A stretch of 64,000 bases of DNA from Zonotrichia leucophrys gambelii (GCF_028769735.1 NC_088171.1:128605533-128669532), one strand, 5' to 3'; shown: positions 27,984-41,386, counted from the first letter of the stretch. Program-made: numbers and translations. Notes: a model not told the origin generated them from the sequence alone.

Positions 27984-29041
27984 TGTGGTGGATTAACCTT
28001 GGATGGCTGCCAGACACCCAACAAGCTATTCTTTCATTCCCCTTCCTCAGCAGGACAGGGCAGAAAATACAATGGAAAAGCTCATAGGTCAAGATAAAGA
28101 CAGAGATACCACTCACCAGTTACCAGACTCCAATTTTGGAAGATTAATTCAAGCTATTGTCACTTAATAGCAGGGTAGGACAGTGAAAATAAAAAATCTA
28201 ATAACAGCTTCACCCCCTGCCTCTTCCTTCTTTTCAGGCTCAGCTTCACTTATGAATCTTCTACCTCCACTTGGAGCAGTGCAGGTGGAGGAGGCAGGGA
28301 CATTGTGGTCAGTTGAGAGTTCTTCATCTCTGTGACTCCTTTTCCCTCATACTTGTCCCCTGCTCCAACATGGGGTCCTTCCCATGGCATACAGTCCTTA
28401 CTGAACTGCTCCAACATGGTCCTTCTCACAGCCTACAGTTCTTCAAGAACTGCTCCAGGTCTCTTCCACAGGGCACAGTCCTTCAGGAACATCTGCTCCA
28501 GCATGGGGCCCCTGGAGAATGAGAAGTCTTGCCCACAAACCTGCTTCAGTGTGGGTGCCTCTCTCCACAGGCTGCAGTACCTGCCAGGAGACTGCTCCAG
28601 AGTGGGCTCTCCACGAGGTCCCAGCCTCATACGAGGTGCATCCACCTGCCCTGGCACCAGGTCCCCCACAGGCTACAGGGGCACATCTGCCTCACCATGA
28701 TCTTGACCTTGGGCTGCAGGGCAATCTCTGCTCTGGTGCCTGGAGGCACCTCCTGCCTCTCCTTCCTCACTGACTTTGGCACCTTCAGGGCTGTTTCTCC
28801 CATATTTTTCTCACACTCTCTCTCTCACAGCTGTTGCACAGGATTCTTTATCTTCTCTTACACATTATCCACAGAGTTAATGTATGACTGTCCAACAGTG
28901 TCACTAATGGACAATATAGCCAGTGGCAGATCCATTTTGGAGCTGGCAGAAACTAATTTTTTCTGACATGAAGGCAGGTCTTGGTGTCTTTTGCAACCCC
29001 TGCAGCTTCACCCCAACACCTGGACATGTCAATGCAGCACA
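27984..29041 (-). mobile_element. Solo LTR of an avian ERVL-type endogenous retrovirus
   Basis: Seen from the plus strand it opens TGTGGTGGATTAACCTTGG...GCCAGACACCCAAC and ends near ...CAATGCAGCACA. This matches in layout the reverse complement of a well-known long avian LTR. The middle (about 28340-28700) is made of degenerate units, each with CTGCTCCA-C/G-C/A-TGGGG followed by CCACAGGCTGCAGT-like text; this produces the 80-145-codon open frames there, which are not genes. No internal retroviral sequence flanks it. It is in the same orientation as RIMS2. Five-base target duplications were not evident (AATAT versus AATGC). Confidence 0.82.
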
Positions 29042-32000
29042 AATGCTTCCTTCACACCAGAAGAAGTGATATCATTTTTAGTTATGAATCTAGTGAATTA
29101 TATGCTTCCATATAGGTTTTTATATAAGTTTCCATTTATTATAGCAACATAAACTTAATTATAAATTAAAAGGCAAAGAATAGTTGGGTTGGTGAGCATC
29201 AGTTCAATAACCCCTTTCCTTCCTTTGTTTCACATACTGAGAAAATTTTTGAAGAAAATCTTTATATTAAACTGAAACTAAGGGTAGAATACATTTCGGT
29301 GATGTAATTAGAAAAACTCTTACGCAGATGTTCAAACAGTCCCTAAAAATATATTAACAATGTCCAAACATACCAAGTAGTAGAAAGGCACTGTAGAATT
29401 TAAACTTCCTTCCACATCCTAATACCATTTAGGAACTAAATGAAATATACTTATGCCCAAGATAGAAGATTTTTAATGGCAATTTCCCTCTTTTAACAGA
29501 AACCAACATCTTTCTTTTGGGCAGCTTTACTGAAAATCCAGCAGTTTCAATGGCAGGCAAGAGCTGTTTTAAATAGGTCATCATGTTTAGTCTTATTCAT
29601 GTTAGGACCTGCAGTCCCTTTGAAATACAAATTTTTTGTGGATTACTATAATAAAACGCTCCTAAGCCCTTATCAAAGAAAAACCTTGTGGCTATGAAAA
29701 GTGACAAAACATGTTACCAATTCTAAATTGCTCTTTCTTATTTAACCTAAAAATAAAATTAGGAGCATATCATTAATTACTTCAATAATAACAAGAAAAA
29801 ATACACATCAGTGCTTTTACTTATTATAATGATGACATGATCAATACCTATTGAATTATGACTTCGTTTCCATAGTGAAACTCCAGATTCAGTGAATGAT
29901 TTTTGATTATTGAAGTTTTATTAGGAAAAATTATAAATCTAAACAAAGGCAATATTTTAACCCATATTCCTTTTAATAAACAAACTTCTTACTTGTAACT
30001 AACTGGTCTTACTTAATTAAGCAATAGTTATTTATGTCTGAGACATTAAGTTAGGACACAGTGTTGTCATTGACTAATTCTATCCTTTTTATCACTCTTC
30101 TTTGTGCAGAACAAATATAACCATTCATACTAAAAGTTGAAAATGTAACTAAATGTTTATTCTGTCTTTCTCCAAACAAAACCTTCTTCTATACATGAGA
30201 ATATCTGTGTGATAGAAAGCTTGGGAATATATAACTCAGACCAAATTTTAGGCAAGAACACTCTGCAAATTCTGCAGAAGACAAGCTCATGTAAACTCTA
30301 CACAGCAGCTAAAAACACTTATCTTCCACCTTGTCTAAATACATAAATGTACATTAGTGCTCAGCTATAGCACATGAAATTTCATTCAGCTTTGGCCACC
30401 TGCATTTTCAGATATCAAACAGATAGAATTCAAGGCTTTCAAATAACAAGTACTTTCTCTGTACTCTACCCTGAAAGCACCTTTTCTTGGCCCAGTGCCT
30501 TCAGAGCATCCTCTACACCAATTTTTCAGATGAACCATAAACAGGGCAGGAAAAAAACAGATCTGGATTTTTTATACATATTTTTAAATTTGGAAGCTAC
30601 AGTTTATAAAGAGAAATATGGATACTAGGTAAAAATACAGTTTTCTTTCAATCATATTGGGATTTTGCTTAACTTTAAAATCTGGTGGAATCTTTGGTAA
30701 AGTTCCACAAAGAAATTAGAATTACTGCTTCACTTGAAATGCCTTCTGATGTAGTATGTATTAGCATGGAAGTAATATCAACACTTCAGAAATATTTACC
30801 ATTCACTTAAACTTAGCCCATCAGATTTACTACTTATATGTAAATCAGACTGTCATCAAAATATCAACAGGAATAACTTTAGTACCAATCCAAAAAGCTA
30901 ATGCATTAATAAAAACCAGAAGAAGCTGCTTCATTCTATCCATAGAATAAAATTAAATTCTTAATTTTAAATTCATAGTGTTTGCTATGCTATTTCATCA
31001 TTTCATTACTGCAATGTTACAAGTAGTTTGAAAAAATATTATATTTCCCTGAAGCATTTTAACTTTAGTAAAAAATATATGTTTGATAAAAGCATAATCC
31101 TCAGCCTTCTAGAAGTGACAGTGATGTTATTTTTCTAGCTGTTGGATAATACATAGTTCAGCTGTCACTTACTGTGCAGCAGTTGGTTACACAGAATGAA
31201 ATGAATCATAATCACAATGACTAGCCAAATTAATGAAAGCATGCTGAATCAAAACTCATGCTCCCAAACTGTCTTAGGGCCTGATTCAGCAAAAATATGT
31301 TTGACTTAAACACCATACAACATATTCCATAGATACTTGCTTATCAAGATTTCCAAAGCAAGTAAATGCTGAATCCAGAATGCATAGCAGGACAACAGTA
31401 TGTTTTTAACACCCTACCATCAAAAGAGACCTATCAGCTTGTAAATACACAGTAGCTAAACAAATCCCATTAAAACAATACATAGCAAAAGAGAGATGGT
31501 GTGTGACTTAAGGAAAGAAACTGTCAAACTGAGTTTATAGAGCTTTCTTTGGGTCTTAATGTTACATTGTTTTAATCCTACAAGTAGTAGACAAATCCTG
31601 TTTGTGACTCCCCGTCTAGCAATCTGACTAGCTTAATCTATGAGATTCTACCTCAAAATATCTGTTAGTCATTCTTAGGGAATGGCATTGGAAGGTTTTC
31701 TTTGCAATGTTATTTTGATGATGGGCATGCTTAATCCCACATGCTGGAAAGATTTTATATTCCAAGGTCTTCTTTTAGATCTCATTCTTCAAAGGCTTTC
31801 TGAATTCAGTATAAAAATTTACCAAATCCTAAGAATAACCAGGGACTAGAAGGGAAGCATACTCAGGTTCCCAGCAGTGAGTCTCAAATAGTAAAGTTAT
31901 AGATAAATGAGCACATCCTAATTAATAATTGATAGAAATATAAGCAAAATATGCAGATTCACAAACAGCTTCTAGGGAACCATAAACATCAGTGTCAGCT

Positions 32001-33838
32001 GGCAAAGTGTCCATGGCATTCTTACAAGACCAAATATATAATGAAGAGTTACTCTCAAAGGCAGAACTAGGCAGAACTCTGCAAGGCAGACTTAACTGAC
32101 CTAGCTCCAGAAGTCTGTGAGATAGACCTCTACATCTGACATATTCACTCTATCTTATTTTTAAGTCCACAGCCAGAAATAGGCTTTGCAATTCATCTGG
32201 CCCATTTGAAATGTCTAATTTAAGATGAGATGGATCACATCCTAAAGGCACCTCTTTATTTCCATTTGCTTCCAATTGAACCTAAGTGATTTCAGAAATG
32301 GATGTCTCCCTCTGTAGGTATTCAGATCTGGTCAGAAGAATCCCAAAGAATTTCTGGACTCAAATAGTGTAATCCAAGCTTTAAACAATGTAGTGTGGAA
32401 ATTAAAAAGATATCAAAACTGAGGCAATGATGTTCATTAGCTGAACAGTTCTATGCATGCTGAAGTCAAAGAAGTCTGATTTTGTGGGGACTCACACCTC
32501 ATGATAGATTTATTTTGATGCCAGTGGTGATTCTCCCCTGTAAGAACTCCTCGGTATGTAGAATGGTGTGAGTAGTTTTTTTCAATCAGGAGTATGGACA
32601 ATCACTTCCATTATTCATCTTATTATCTTCATTAAACCCCTAATAATTATGTATTTTTGAGACCTCAAATTTTTGTCAAATTTTTTGTAAGTCAACCAAC
32701 ATCTAGCACCTACTGAATAAATATGGCAGCAGATGCAACTGTTTCCCTCAAAATAATATAGCATTTGTGTATTTCCAAATTGGTGAAAGACCTCCTTTGT
32801 CAGGAATAGATTTGAACACAGCTCTCGCTTCCCAAATGAACCAGTTATGGGTTCTGGAAAAGTTTATTCTGCATCCTAACAATGAAGGCATACAAACATG
32901 CAGTCAGGAGTGAGAATGGACAGCCAAGAGGAAGTCAAATATCTCTGTGATTAGGATACTCTCTCTCCAGAAGCAAGTCCTCATTCCTGCTCCAAGGGCT
33001 GTTGTGCATTTTATTTAAGCAAATTGAATGCAAAATTCATAAGAGGCATCTGATATAGACAGAATACAACTCAATGGCACTAAAGACAAACAGTGCATAG
33101 CTGAGGTAATCAAATTCAAAATACAAAATGAGGAATGACTGATTCAACAAGAGCTCTGCAAAAAAGCATGGTGAAAGGATAGTAGATCACAAAATGACAA
33201 TAAATCCGTAAGTGCTGTACCACAACAAAAAGCCCAAACACATGTGACATTGTCTATACAAGGAAAGAGTTCCATGCAAGACAGTTTTATCATCATGCTC
33301 TCCCCATACCTTTGGAATATGCGTCTGGGTTTGGACACTGTATTTTAAAAAAAAATCAGTCAAAAAGTATATATGAAGACAAGCAGCAAGAATGGTCAGC
33401 AGTCTAGAAAATATGACTTGTTGAATCCACAGAAAGGAGTGATGAAAATACACAGGAGAAGATATTATCACATTTATGAAATACATAAAGGGTTGCTGCA
33501 AACAGAAAAATAACAGACTGCATTGCACTCCCATTGTGGATAGAGCAAGTAGCAAATGGCAGGAAAGAGATTTAGGTTTAACAGTAGGGGGGAAATTCTA
33601 GTGGTAAGGATAAGGACTTTGAGTAACTGAGACAAATTATCTAGGGAATTCAAGAAATCTCCATCCCTGGTTGAGCAGGTAGTGTAGTCATTCTTCTCAC
33701 ACCTTTCAGTAGTAATTTATCATTTGAAAAATGTAAAATTTTCGTACTGTAGAGAAGAGCTTTACCCTAAGGTCTGCTTGTCCCACTCTTCACTTTCTGC
33801 TATATAGGCAACACAGCACTTGCAGAGATGCTTAGCTT
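29042..33838. other. Intron, no gene seen
   Basis: AT-rich, without recognised repeats. The minus-strand frame at 33187-33555 (122 codons, hydrophobic) is unrecognised and probably chance. Confidence 0.5.
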
Positions 33839-33982
33839 GAATTCAGTGCATTGTCTGCTATGTGCCCTTGCCTCGGCCAGGAAAGCTATTTATTTCACTG
33901 GTTAGGTGGGGTCTCACAATTGCAAATCACTACTTCATATAAATAAGTGTCAGACACTTCTGTCTTGAGAGCCGGTCATGCC
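33839..33982 (+). repeat. 144-bp direct repeat, copy 1
   Basis: This segment from GAATTCAGTGCATTGTCTGC to GAGCCGGTCATGCC is repeated 1364 bp downstream with about eight differences by eye (roughly 94% identity). Flanks of the two copies do not match beyond these limits, apart from a shared CACAGCACT a little upstream. I do not recognise it as a known repeat family. Inside is CTCGGCCAGGAAAGC and a TTATTTCACTGGTTAGGTGG block that is identical in both copies. Confidence 0.9.
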
Positions 33983-35202
33983 TTGGAGCAAAGGATGAAC
34001 TGCATGACCTGTTGAGGTCACAACCAGCTATGTTTTCTATTATTCCATGTGTTCTCTGGGCTTTAAACAGCTTTAAAATCACTTCTTCTCACTCCTCCTT
34101 TCTGTAATCAGAAAAATGTATAAATGCACCAAGAGTTAGATAATCACTCTATGGAAAAGGATTTCTTGATAATACACTGGAGTACACATTTCTGAAAAGT
34201 TGTACAAAAGATGGTTGTAAACCATTTTCCAAAACAGGTTAGCTTCTTCTAACTCACAATTTTACTTAAAGGTGAAAAAATTTTATGTCCTTTGTATGCT
34301 TAAGATAGTACACATTCTAAAGTAAGTCTGCCCTCAAAAATACACAGAACCAAAATGCCATGTTATATTGAACACCTAGTGATGTTATGACCTGTTAAAT
34401 ATTCTGAGTACAAATATAATATTATATTTGCTATAAGAAATGATTCACCTTAAAAATATTAATGTCAAATAAAGAATAGGTCATCAGATAGTATTTAAGC
34501 AACCTCATATGAAAGAAGAAGAAAGAACCAACCCCAGAGAGACAGTAAACAAAGAAAATAATAGGCTTTATGTGTTATTTAAAGTTTAAAGATTTTCTTA
34601 TGAATTTTCAAAATAGAAGCACTCAGACTTGTTTGAAACACGAGTTCAACTCTTGCTAACTGTTGCTAGAACAAACTCACTTTATTTTTAATAAAAAGTA
34701 TATCTCACTATATTTTTAATAAAAAGTTTAAAGTTTAAATCAAAGATATTATTTATGGCCTCACATCAAAACTTAGAAACTCCTAAAGATACAGATACAT
34801 AAAGTCAACTATTATGACTATTACTTTTCCTCTATCAAAATGCATGAGTTTGATTTCTTTATCAAAATGCAACTGAGATCACTCTGCAAGCATGTACTGT
34901 GATGACAGCTGATACCTAAACTCAAGATTATAAAAGCACTGTCTGCCACTTTCAATGACATAAACCAGCAGAAATTGCTTTGAACTATTACTATCCAAAA
35001 AATTACATGCATTTACTTCTTATATGCTCTGCTATTCCCCTATACAATCTCTTACTGTTTGTCACATTAACTCTTACAGTGTCAGTCCTTACTGACATCC
35101 TCACAGCTTCAAGACCATAGCTTGGAAAAACTACATGAGGACACAGCCACCACATGATATCATGCAGAGGCAGCTGTTGAGCACAGCACTGATTTTGCAA
35201 CT
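33983..35202. other. 1.2-kb unique spacer between the two 144-bp repeats
   Basis: Contains the 28-bp tandem duplication at 34675. GAACTGCATGACCTGTTGAGGT just after copy 1 is faintly like a CR1 3' end but too short to call. Confidence 0.5.
34675..34728. repeat. 28-bp tandem duplication
   Basis: TATTTTTAATAAAAAGT occurs at 34683 and 34711, preceded in each case by CTCACT. It is two copies of a 28-bp AT-rich unit with two or three differences. Confidence 0.85.
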
Positions 35203-35345
35203 GAATTCAGAGCATTGTCTGCTATGTGCCCTTGCCTCGGCCAGGAAAGCTATTTATTTCACTGGTTAGGTGGGGTCTCACAATTGCAAATCACTGCTTT
35301 ATACAATAAGTGTCAGAAACTTCTGCCTTGAGAGCTGGTCATGCC
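35203..35345 (+). repeat. 144-bp direct repeat, copy 2 (143 bp)
   Basis: Second copy of the segment at 33839-33982, same orientation. Differences cluster at the 3' half (ACTGCTTTATACAATAAG versus ACTACTTCATATAAATAAG, and three single changes in the last 30 bases), while the first ~90 bases differ at one position. The clustering could reflect gene conversion over the first part. Confidence 0.9.
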
Positions 35346-38300
35346 AGCTTCTGAATCACCAGAAGTACAAATAGCTCCTGAGATGAAGTTGTTGGGATTT
35401 ACTGAGTTTACAAATGCACTACCAGATTTGGTGTAAACTGTTTTTATTAATAAATTATAACAAACCCTCAACTGAGTTACTTCAAGGGTGTAAGAGCTCC
35501 TCCTGTTACACCATGCAGTCCTGCAAAAGAGATCTAAACTCGGTAAGCATTGAAAACAATATAGGTCAATATGAACTTCAGATTTATAATATGAATAATT
35601 TTGCCTGAACAACAACTGCTTTTGAATGCCATTTGTAGACAACTAGTATTTCAAGAGATTCTTCCTGCTTATGAGTTTAAATTAAAACAAAGACTTGGCC
35701 ACTCCTAGAGAGATGAGGTTGTCTAAGGTACATTGTAGCAAATAACTTTGATATAGTAAAACATGTTATTAAAACAGGCCTTGTGCTCTAAACTTAACTT
35801 AAAAAATCATCCTTACCTCAAAGCTCATTGTTAATGTATAATGCCTGTTGCAGTAAAACAGGAATAGATGAGATCATAATGTGGGCACTTAATGTGTTCT
35901 TGGGATTTTATCTCCCCCAGTTTCTGTCAAAATGCATCATCAGTGAAGACACTGGGGGAAAAGGAAAGATCATACCAAAATAATCCTTCTTGGAAAAAGA
36001 TGGTCAAATGGTCTTAGAAACTGCCCTAGCATTCTGACTGACTGTAAATATGACAACAAAACTTGAAGAAAGCCACTAAAGCAAAAGGGTGAGGGGTGGC
36101 ACTAAGCTGAAGAAAATCCCATTCTACTGGATTAAAATTGCAAGTTCAAACTATCAGTTTACTTTTTCCTCCTTATTATGGAACTTTGAATATGTTGCAA
36201 GTATTTTAAAACTTCACTGGCAGGGTAAAACCACATTTTACACCAGTTCTGAAGTAACCAATAACTTCTGTGTATTTTGACACTTAACATATATACACTA
36301 ATTAGGCATTGTTTCAATGGAAAAATCAATTCTTTGACATTCTCAGTTATTTAAATGTTACCCAGCTCAGAGATGCTGAGATGCAGAGATGTGGACAAAA
36401 TCCAGAATGGACCATTCAGTCTCCTAACCTCACCTCCAGAGACCACTGCATTTCACCCAGTCACTGCTTTCTAGGATACAGTCCTAGCACCTTAAAATTA
36501 TGATCTTCACTCATCTCTTTCAGATGTAAAATTAAATGGTTTTTTCTCTTTTTTTTTTTTTTTTCAAAGAAGTGCAGAAAGATATTAATTTGACATGACT
36601 GCAGAAAGCACATACTATCTGGCATTGAATGTCAATTTTGGGGGGTTTTTTTAACTAAATCCTGTATCTGTTAGACTGTTTCTCAGCCCCGTATGATGTC
36701 AAGCCTTTCTACATCCAACTGATCCTACTTGTACTTCCTGAATGTGGGAATGCCAGCACTATTGCAGTCTTCTAAAACTTTACTCAACATAAAAATTATC
36801 AAGCCAAATAATTAGTGTAACTGGCACTCTGTATAATCTCCAAATAAATTCTGCTTAGTCACTAAGAGGAAGTACTACTTTAATCACTTGTAGGCAGTGT
36901 CTAAAAGTGAGTTAGGTTCTTTAGAGAACAATTGTAAACACTGAGTCTTCTTGAAGAGCAAATGGTACAAGCCATAACAAGCTGACAAGTATTATCTACA
37001 GTACAAAATCCGTCATCAGTCTACGCAAGTGATAAGAGTGAAGAGCAAGGAACAATGACAACTTTGAGAGAGGCCCAAAAAGCAGCGCAAATTATTAAAA
37101 CAGAAGAAAGGAGAGACTGTAAAGAATATTACAAGAGAGCAGAATAAGGTGGTTGGAAGAGAAGAGGACCTGGCAGGGCAGGAAAGAGAGCAAGTATCCT
37201 CCTCAACTGTATATATATATATATATATATATACATACATACATATTTGTGTAATTTCCACTATCACTTCTTTTATACTGCATAAAGCTATAACTTTTGA
37301 TGTCATTTGGACCATATTTGATTTTATAACACACAGAAACAAGAGCAAAATTATGAGTGGTATAGCAGTGAACTGTTCTAATCAGCGCTCCGAATTCAGA
37401 CAAAATGTGGTGCAAAATTATGGGAGCATAACATAACTAACATTGCCTGAAGTCTTAGTTTACTTTTTAGTCAAAAGCAAATCTTTTTGCCTTTTACTCT
37501 AGAAACTTTAGGAATTCCTATACATATCTCTATTTTCCAAAAGCAAAATCAATAATCACCACATATATCTTCTTTCCAGCCCTGAAATCCAAATCCAAAA
37601 CATACAATGCTTTTAAGACAGTGTAAATCAGAGCTGATTATTTATAAAGTAGGATAATAATTTATAAAATAGTACAATAGCTTTGTGAGTCTGATATTTA
37701 CACTTCTGTGAGTCGTGGCCATCAACTTATTGCTTCCTCTTCTCCAGGTGAGCATCCTGCCCCACACCTCACTCACTCACAGTGTCATACAGAGCTCACA
37801 AAGCCCAGCTTCCTTGGTTTTGTTTGTCACAGGTTTTGTTTCATCCAGTGTAGCTACCCCATTTTTATCACATCTGTGCAATCCCTGCCACAGTAACTGA
37901 GCCTGCAGTCACTTGTGCCTTCCTAAAGTTCACTCTGGGCTTGACAGTGGTGGCTCACAGAGAGCCACCATCCTCTAGCTAGCCCACTATGCTTCCACCT
38001 TTCTTAGGTAAATCAGCTGACAAAGCCACACACTTGTAAAAGAAATCTTTTACCAGGACCTCATAGTAATGCTTTGCAAATATATGAAAAGTTGGATGAT
38101 TTCATAAAAAATTTTTTTCTTGGGAAAATTTGTCTACTACTGAGCCAGACTCTTGTGAAAAGTTGAAATACATGTCTTTTCAGAGCTATGAGTTTAACTT
38201 TATGAGGAGAGCATTTTATCTTTAGAATTGCTCAGTAAAGAAGATGGAAACCTGTGATATTTCAAGTAGGAAAGTGCAGATGCACATCACACAGGCTGAA

Positions 38301-40929
38301 ACAGAAGTCTTAATAAATAATGGCAGCACCCTAACATCTATTTTTATTCCTGTGTGCATTCTATCAACACAGTTCTTCCATACAGAAATAAAGTACAAAT
38401 TAAAAGTAAAAAAGCACAAGACTGATCCCATAAGTCAGTCTGTATGGAGGAAATGTGCTGTCTAAAATCTGTTAAAAAGCTTACACACACAAAACCAGAT
38501 TTTATAAGAGGAAAGATGTGCATAATTTAAAGGAAAAGTGATCATCAAAAATTCTATCCTCCATCCAAGACAGTAAAATATCCACAAAGAAAAAAGTTGA
38601 AAGTATGCAAATACTCTTTAAACAGCAAAGACTTACACCCAGAGTACAGACATAAATTCACTCTGTCACACATTATGCATATTAAATATTATGCAAAATA
38701 TATACTCAATAACCTTGTCAAAAAGACAACTTCTTAGCCCACAACACTCAAAATGCACTCCAAGAGTCCCAAAAATTCCAGAAGAGAGACAGTCTAAGCA
38801 GCAGAGTTTACCACCCATCCTTTTTAAAGCAGAAGCTCCACCTCAGGAACACAGTGCACAACTGTGGCTCAGCGTATTTCACAGATCAAACCAGGCCAAA
38901 GGACAGAGCAAATCTGGAAAGCTTCTGCTTTCCATGCCATCATGTTCCATCAAATCCTGGCAAGAATTCATGCTGACCCGATCACTATTAGTTGCTACAG
39001 ATTACAACTCAATACCATCTGTATTTCCCTTCTCCAAAAAGAGTAAAACAAGCATAAGGAGAAATTATGTATCTATTTTAAATCCACACATCTTTACCCC
39101 AGGGAGTGAAAGGAAAAGAATAAATAGTCCACATTACAGATGTGAGTCACACTACTTAATGCTCTTTTGGAAAATGCTCAAATACCACAGTGATGGGAAC
39201 AGCATAAGAATTTGAAAAACACAAGATAGAAACAGAATGGAGAAAGGAAGTAGAGCCCAGGGAGTAGCCATTCATACTGACAGTCAATCACCATAAATGA
39301 TTTAAAAATAAATAGAGGGAATACATGCTTGCTGCTTTCTTCAACATTTGAACAGTTCTTGTGTTAATATCTCTAAATGTCAACTCTTGTTTTCAGCATT
39401 TTTTTAATCCTGCTATATGTCTCCATGGAATGAAATGACACAATTTTATTGCTGAGGCAAAAATACCTTCCACTTCAAAAGAAGCTTGCCTTCGAGGAGA
39501 ATTACACTTGAACAAAGACTGCAGGATTTAGCTCTATATTTATCTCTATGCAATAACAGTAGTTCATTCATATAAACATGGGAGGGGTTTTTTTTTTATT
39601 CTTTCTCAGAAGGAAAATATCTCTAAAGAGAATTAAACTCAGTAATATCTACATAAATATGCTTGGGTATGACTTTGGTGGAGGGTTGTGCTTGATAAAT
39701 CTGTAGATATTTTTAGATTAAACATGTACCTGATGGCTCAAGGAGACACTTCATTTTAAGAAAAATGAAACTGATGAGTTATTCATCTGACACCAGCTCA
39801 CTTCTCACTATCCTCTAAAATATTGTGGGTCATCTATTCAAATTCCATTGACAACAGCATTTTCCTAATAGCACTGCTTTAGGCTATCCTTTATGTATAA
39901 ACTTTACACCTTACCATCTCCCTCGCAGCTTACACAGAACTCAAGAGGACACTTTTAGTGAGACATAATGGGAAACTAAACCCTACATAAATTTTATCCT
40001 AAGATATGATAAAGACCTTTTATTTGCCCATTGTCTGCTTCCAAGATTCTCACTATTAAAATGAAAACAATTCTGCTTCATTTCTTAAGTTAGTTTTACC
40101 TTAGCATTACTTGAGAACAGTTTATTCTTCATTTGCAAGTTTAACCATTCAAGCTGATCCTAGTATTGTACTGATGTTTTACTTCATATTTGATCATAAA
40201 TATTACTCTCCACAGCAAAAGTTGACAGGAGACTTCTTTAAAACTTTATTACTATTATTATATATTTAATAAAAATAAATGCAACCTTAATTCCTTGAAT
40301 TCCTGCAGCTTCCAATTTGAACTTCTATTTTTACTAATAATTTTTAAGAGTGCAAAAATTTTAGACAAAAATTTGCATTTATTTTGGTATATCATGTAAC
40401 TTAATATAATAGTCTAAATTGTTTCAAAATAAAGTATCCCAATAGCAAACAAACTGTAGAGCAAGAGACTAAGATGTGGTGACAAAAGAAGGTATAGTAC
40501 TTTATTTCCAGTGCTCACATTACACTGACGTGCTTCAGAATGTTCATCCAACAAAAAACCTTTTTAGACAGACTTTGAAATGTTTTTAGGAGATCTCCTC
40601 AACATTTAGGAGCTGTCACACAAAGTATATTCGAAGTTTTTGGTATGATGCAGTGAATCTTGGAAGCAGACTTCCAAAGTCAGCAACTAAAGCCCAGAAG
40701 ACAGCTTTGAGGTGCTGAGTGTGAAAGACCAGCTGCAATTAACATGTCCAAGACACAACGCTAATTTTGGTACAAAAAAACCCGCTTAGAACTTAGAGCT
40801 TCAGCTTCACCACACTCATCAAAGTCACATCCACGATAGCGGTAGCTTTGCTTATTTTTAAACCACTAGAAGTCAGCGTGGTTACTCCATCACTAAGGCA
40901 GAACAGTTTTCTCGACTTTACTCGGTGTC
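35346..40929. other. Intron up to the CpG island, no gene seen
   Basis: A 16-nt T run at 36549-36564 and the TA microsatellite. A 174-codon plus-strand frame at 38691-39215 is the longest open frame outside GC-rich DNA; it is A/C-rich and not recognised (see findings). Confidence 0.5.
37210..37246. repeat. (TA)n(CATA)n microsatellite
   Basis: About 12 TA units followed by three CATA units. It explains the YIYIYIY-type frames on both strands here. Confidence 0.97.
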
Positions 40930-41070
40930 TGCCAGCCGACTGAGAAGGGCGTGACCCATGCCGTGCACGGCAGCGGGACCCCCGGGCCTGCAAGGAGACC
41001 GGTGTCACCCCGGGAACGGGGCACGGCGCACGGGGAAAGCTCGGGCTTCCCGGGCCCCGCGCTCCTGCCC

Positions 41071-41386
41071 GGACACTCCCGGTGCAGAACCGGGTGGCTC
41101 TGGACAGCTCCCGGTGCTGAGCCGGGCCGGGTGGCTGTGGACAGCTCCCGGTGCTGAGCCGGGCCGGGTGGCTGTGGACAGCTCCCGGTGCTGAGCCGGG
41201 CCCGGGGACTGTGGACAGCTCCCGGTGCTGAGCCGGGCCCGGGGACTGTGGACAGCTCCCGGGGCTGAGCTGGGCCCGGGGACTGTGGACAGCTCCAGGG
41301 GCTGAGGACAGCTAGCTCCAAATGCTGAGCCGGGTCGCTCCGGACAGCTCCCGGTGCCGGTGCCGGTGCCGGTGCTGGGGCCGGGG
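41071..41386. repeat. GC-rich minisatellite, 37-bp unit, about 7-8 copies
   Basis: Units begin GGACAGCTCCCGGTGCTGAG and repeat every 37 bp. Near-perfect copies start at 41102, 41139, 41176, 41213 and 41250, with a shortened diverged copy at each edge (41071, 41287, 41306, 41342). Two sub-types alternate in the second half (GGGTGGCTGT versus GGGGACTGT), so the array grew in at least two steps. It ends in a pure (CCGGTG)4 run at 41351-41374. It lies about 0.6-0.9 kb inside RIMS2 intron 1. The long open frame through it on the minus strand is a composition effect. Confidence 0.95.

Noticed and set aside
28271..28966. Several overlapping ORFs on both strands
   Set aside because: They lie wholly inside the ERVL-type LTR and follow its internal repeat units; LTR sequence is not expected to encode protein here.
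33839..35345. Reading the 144-bp direct repeats as LTRs of a small retrovirus-like element
   Set aside because: They lack TG...CA ends, no primer-binding site or polypurine tract was seen inside, and no target duplication flanks them.
37149..37436. Tyr/Ile-repeat ORFs on both strands
   Set aside because: They are translations of the TA/CATA microsatellite.
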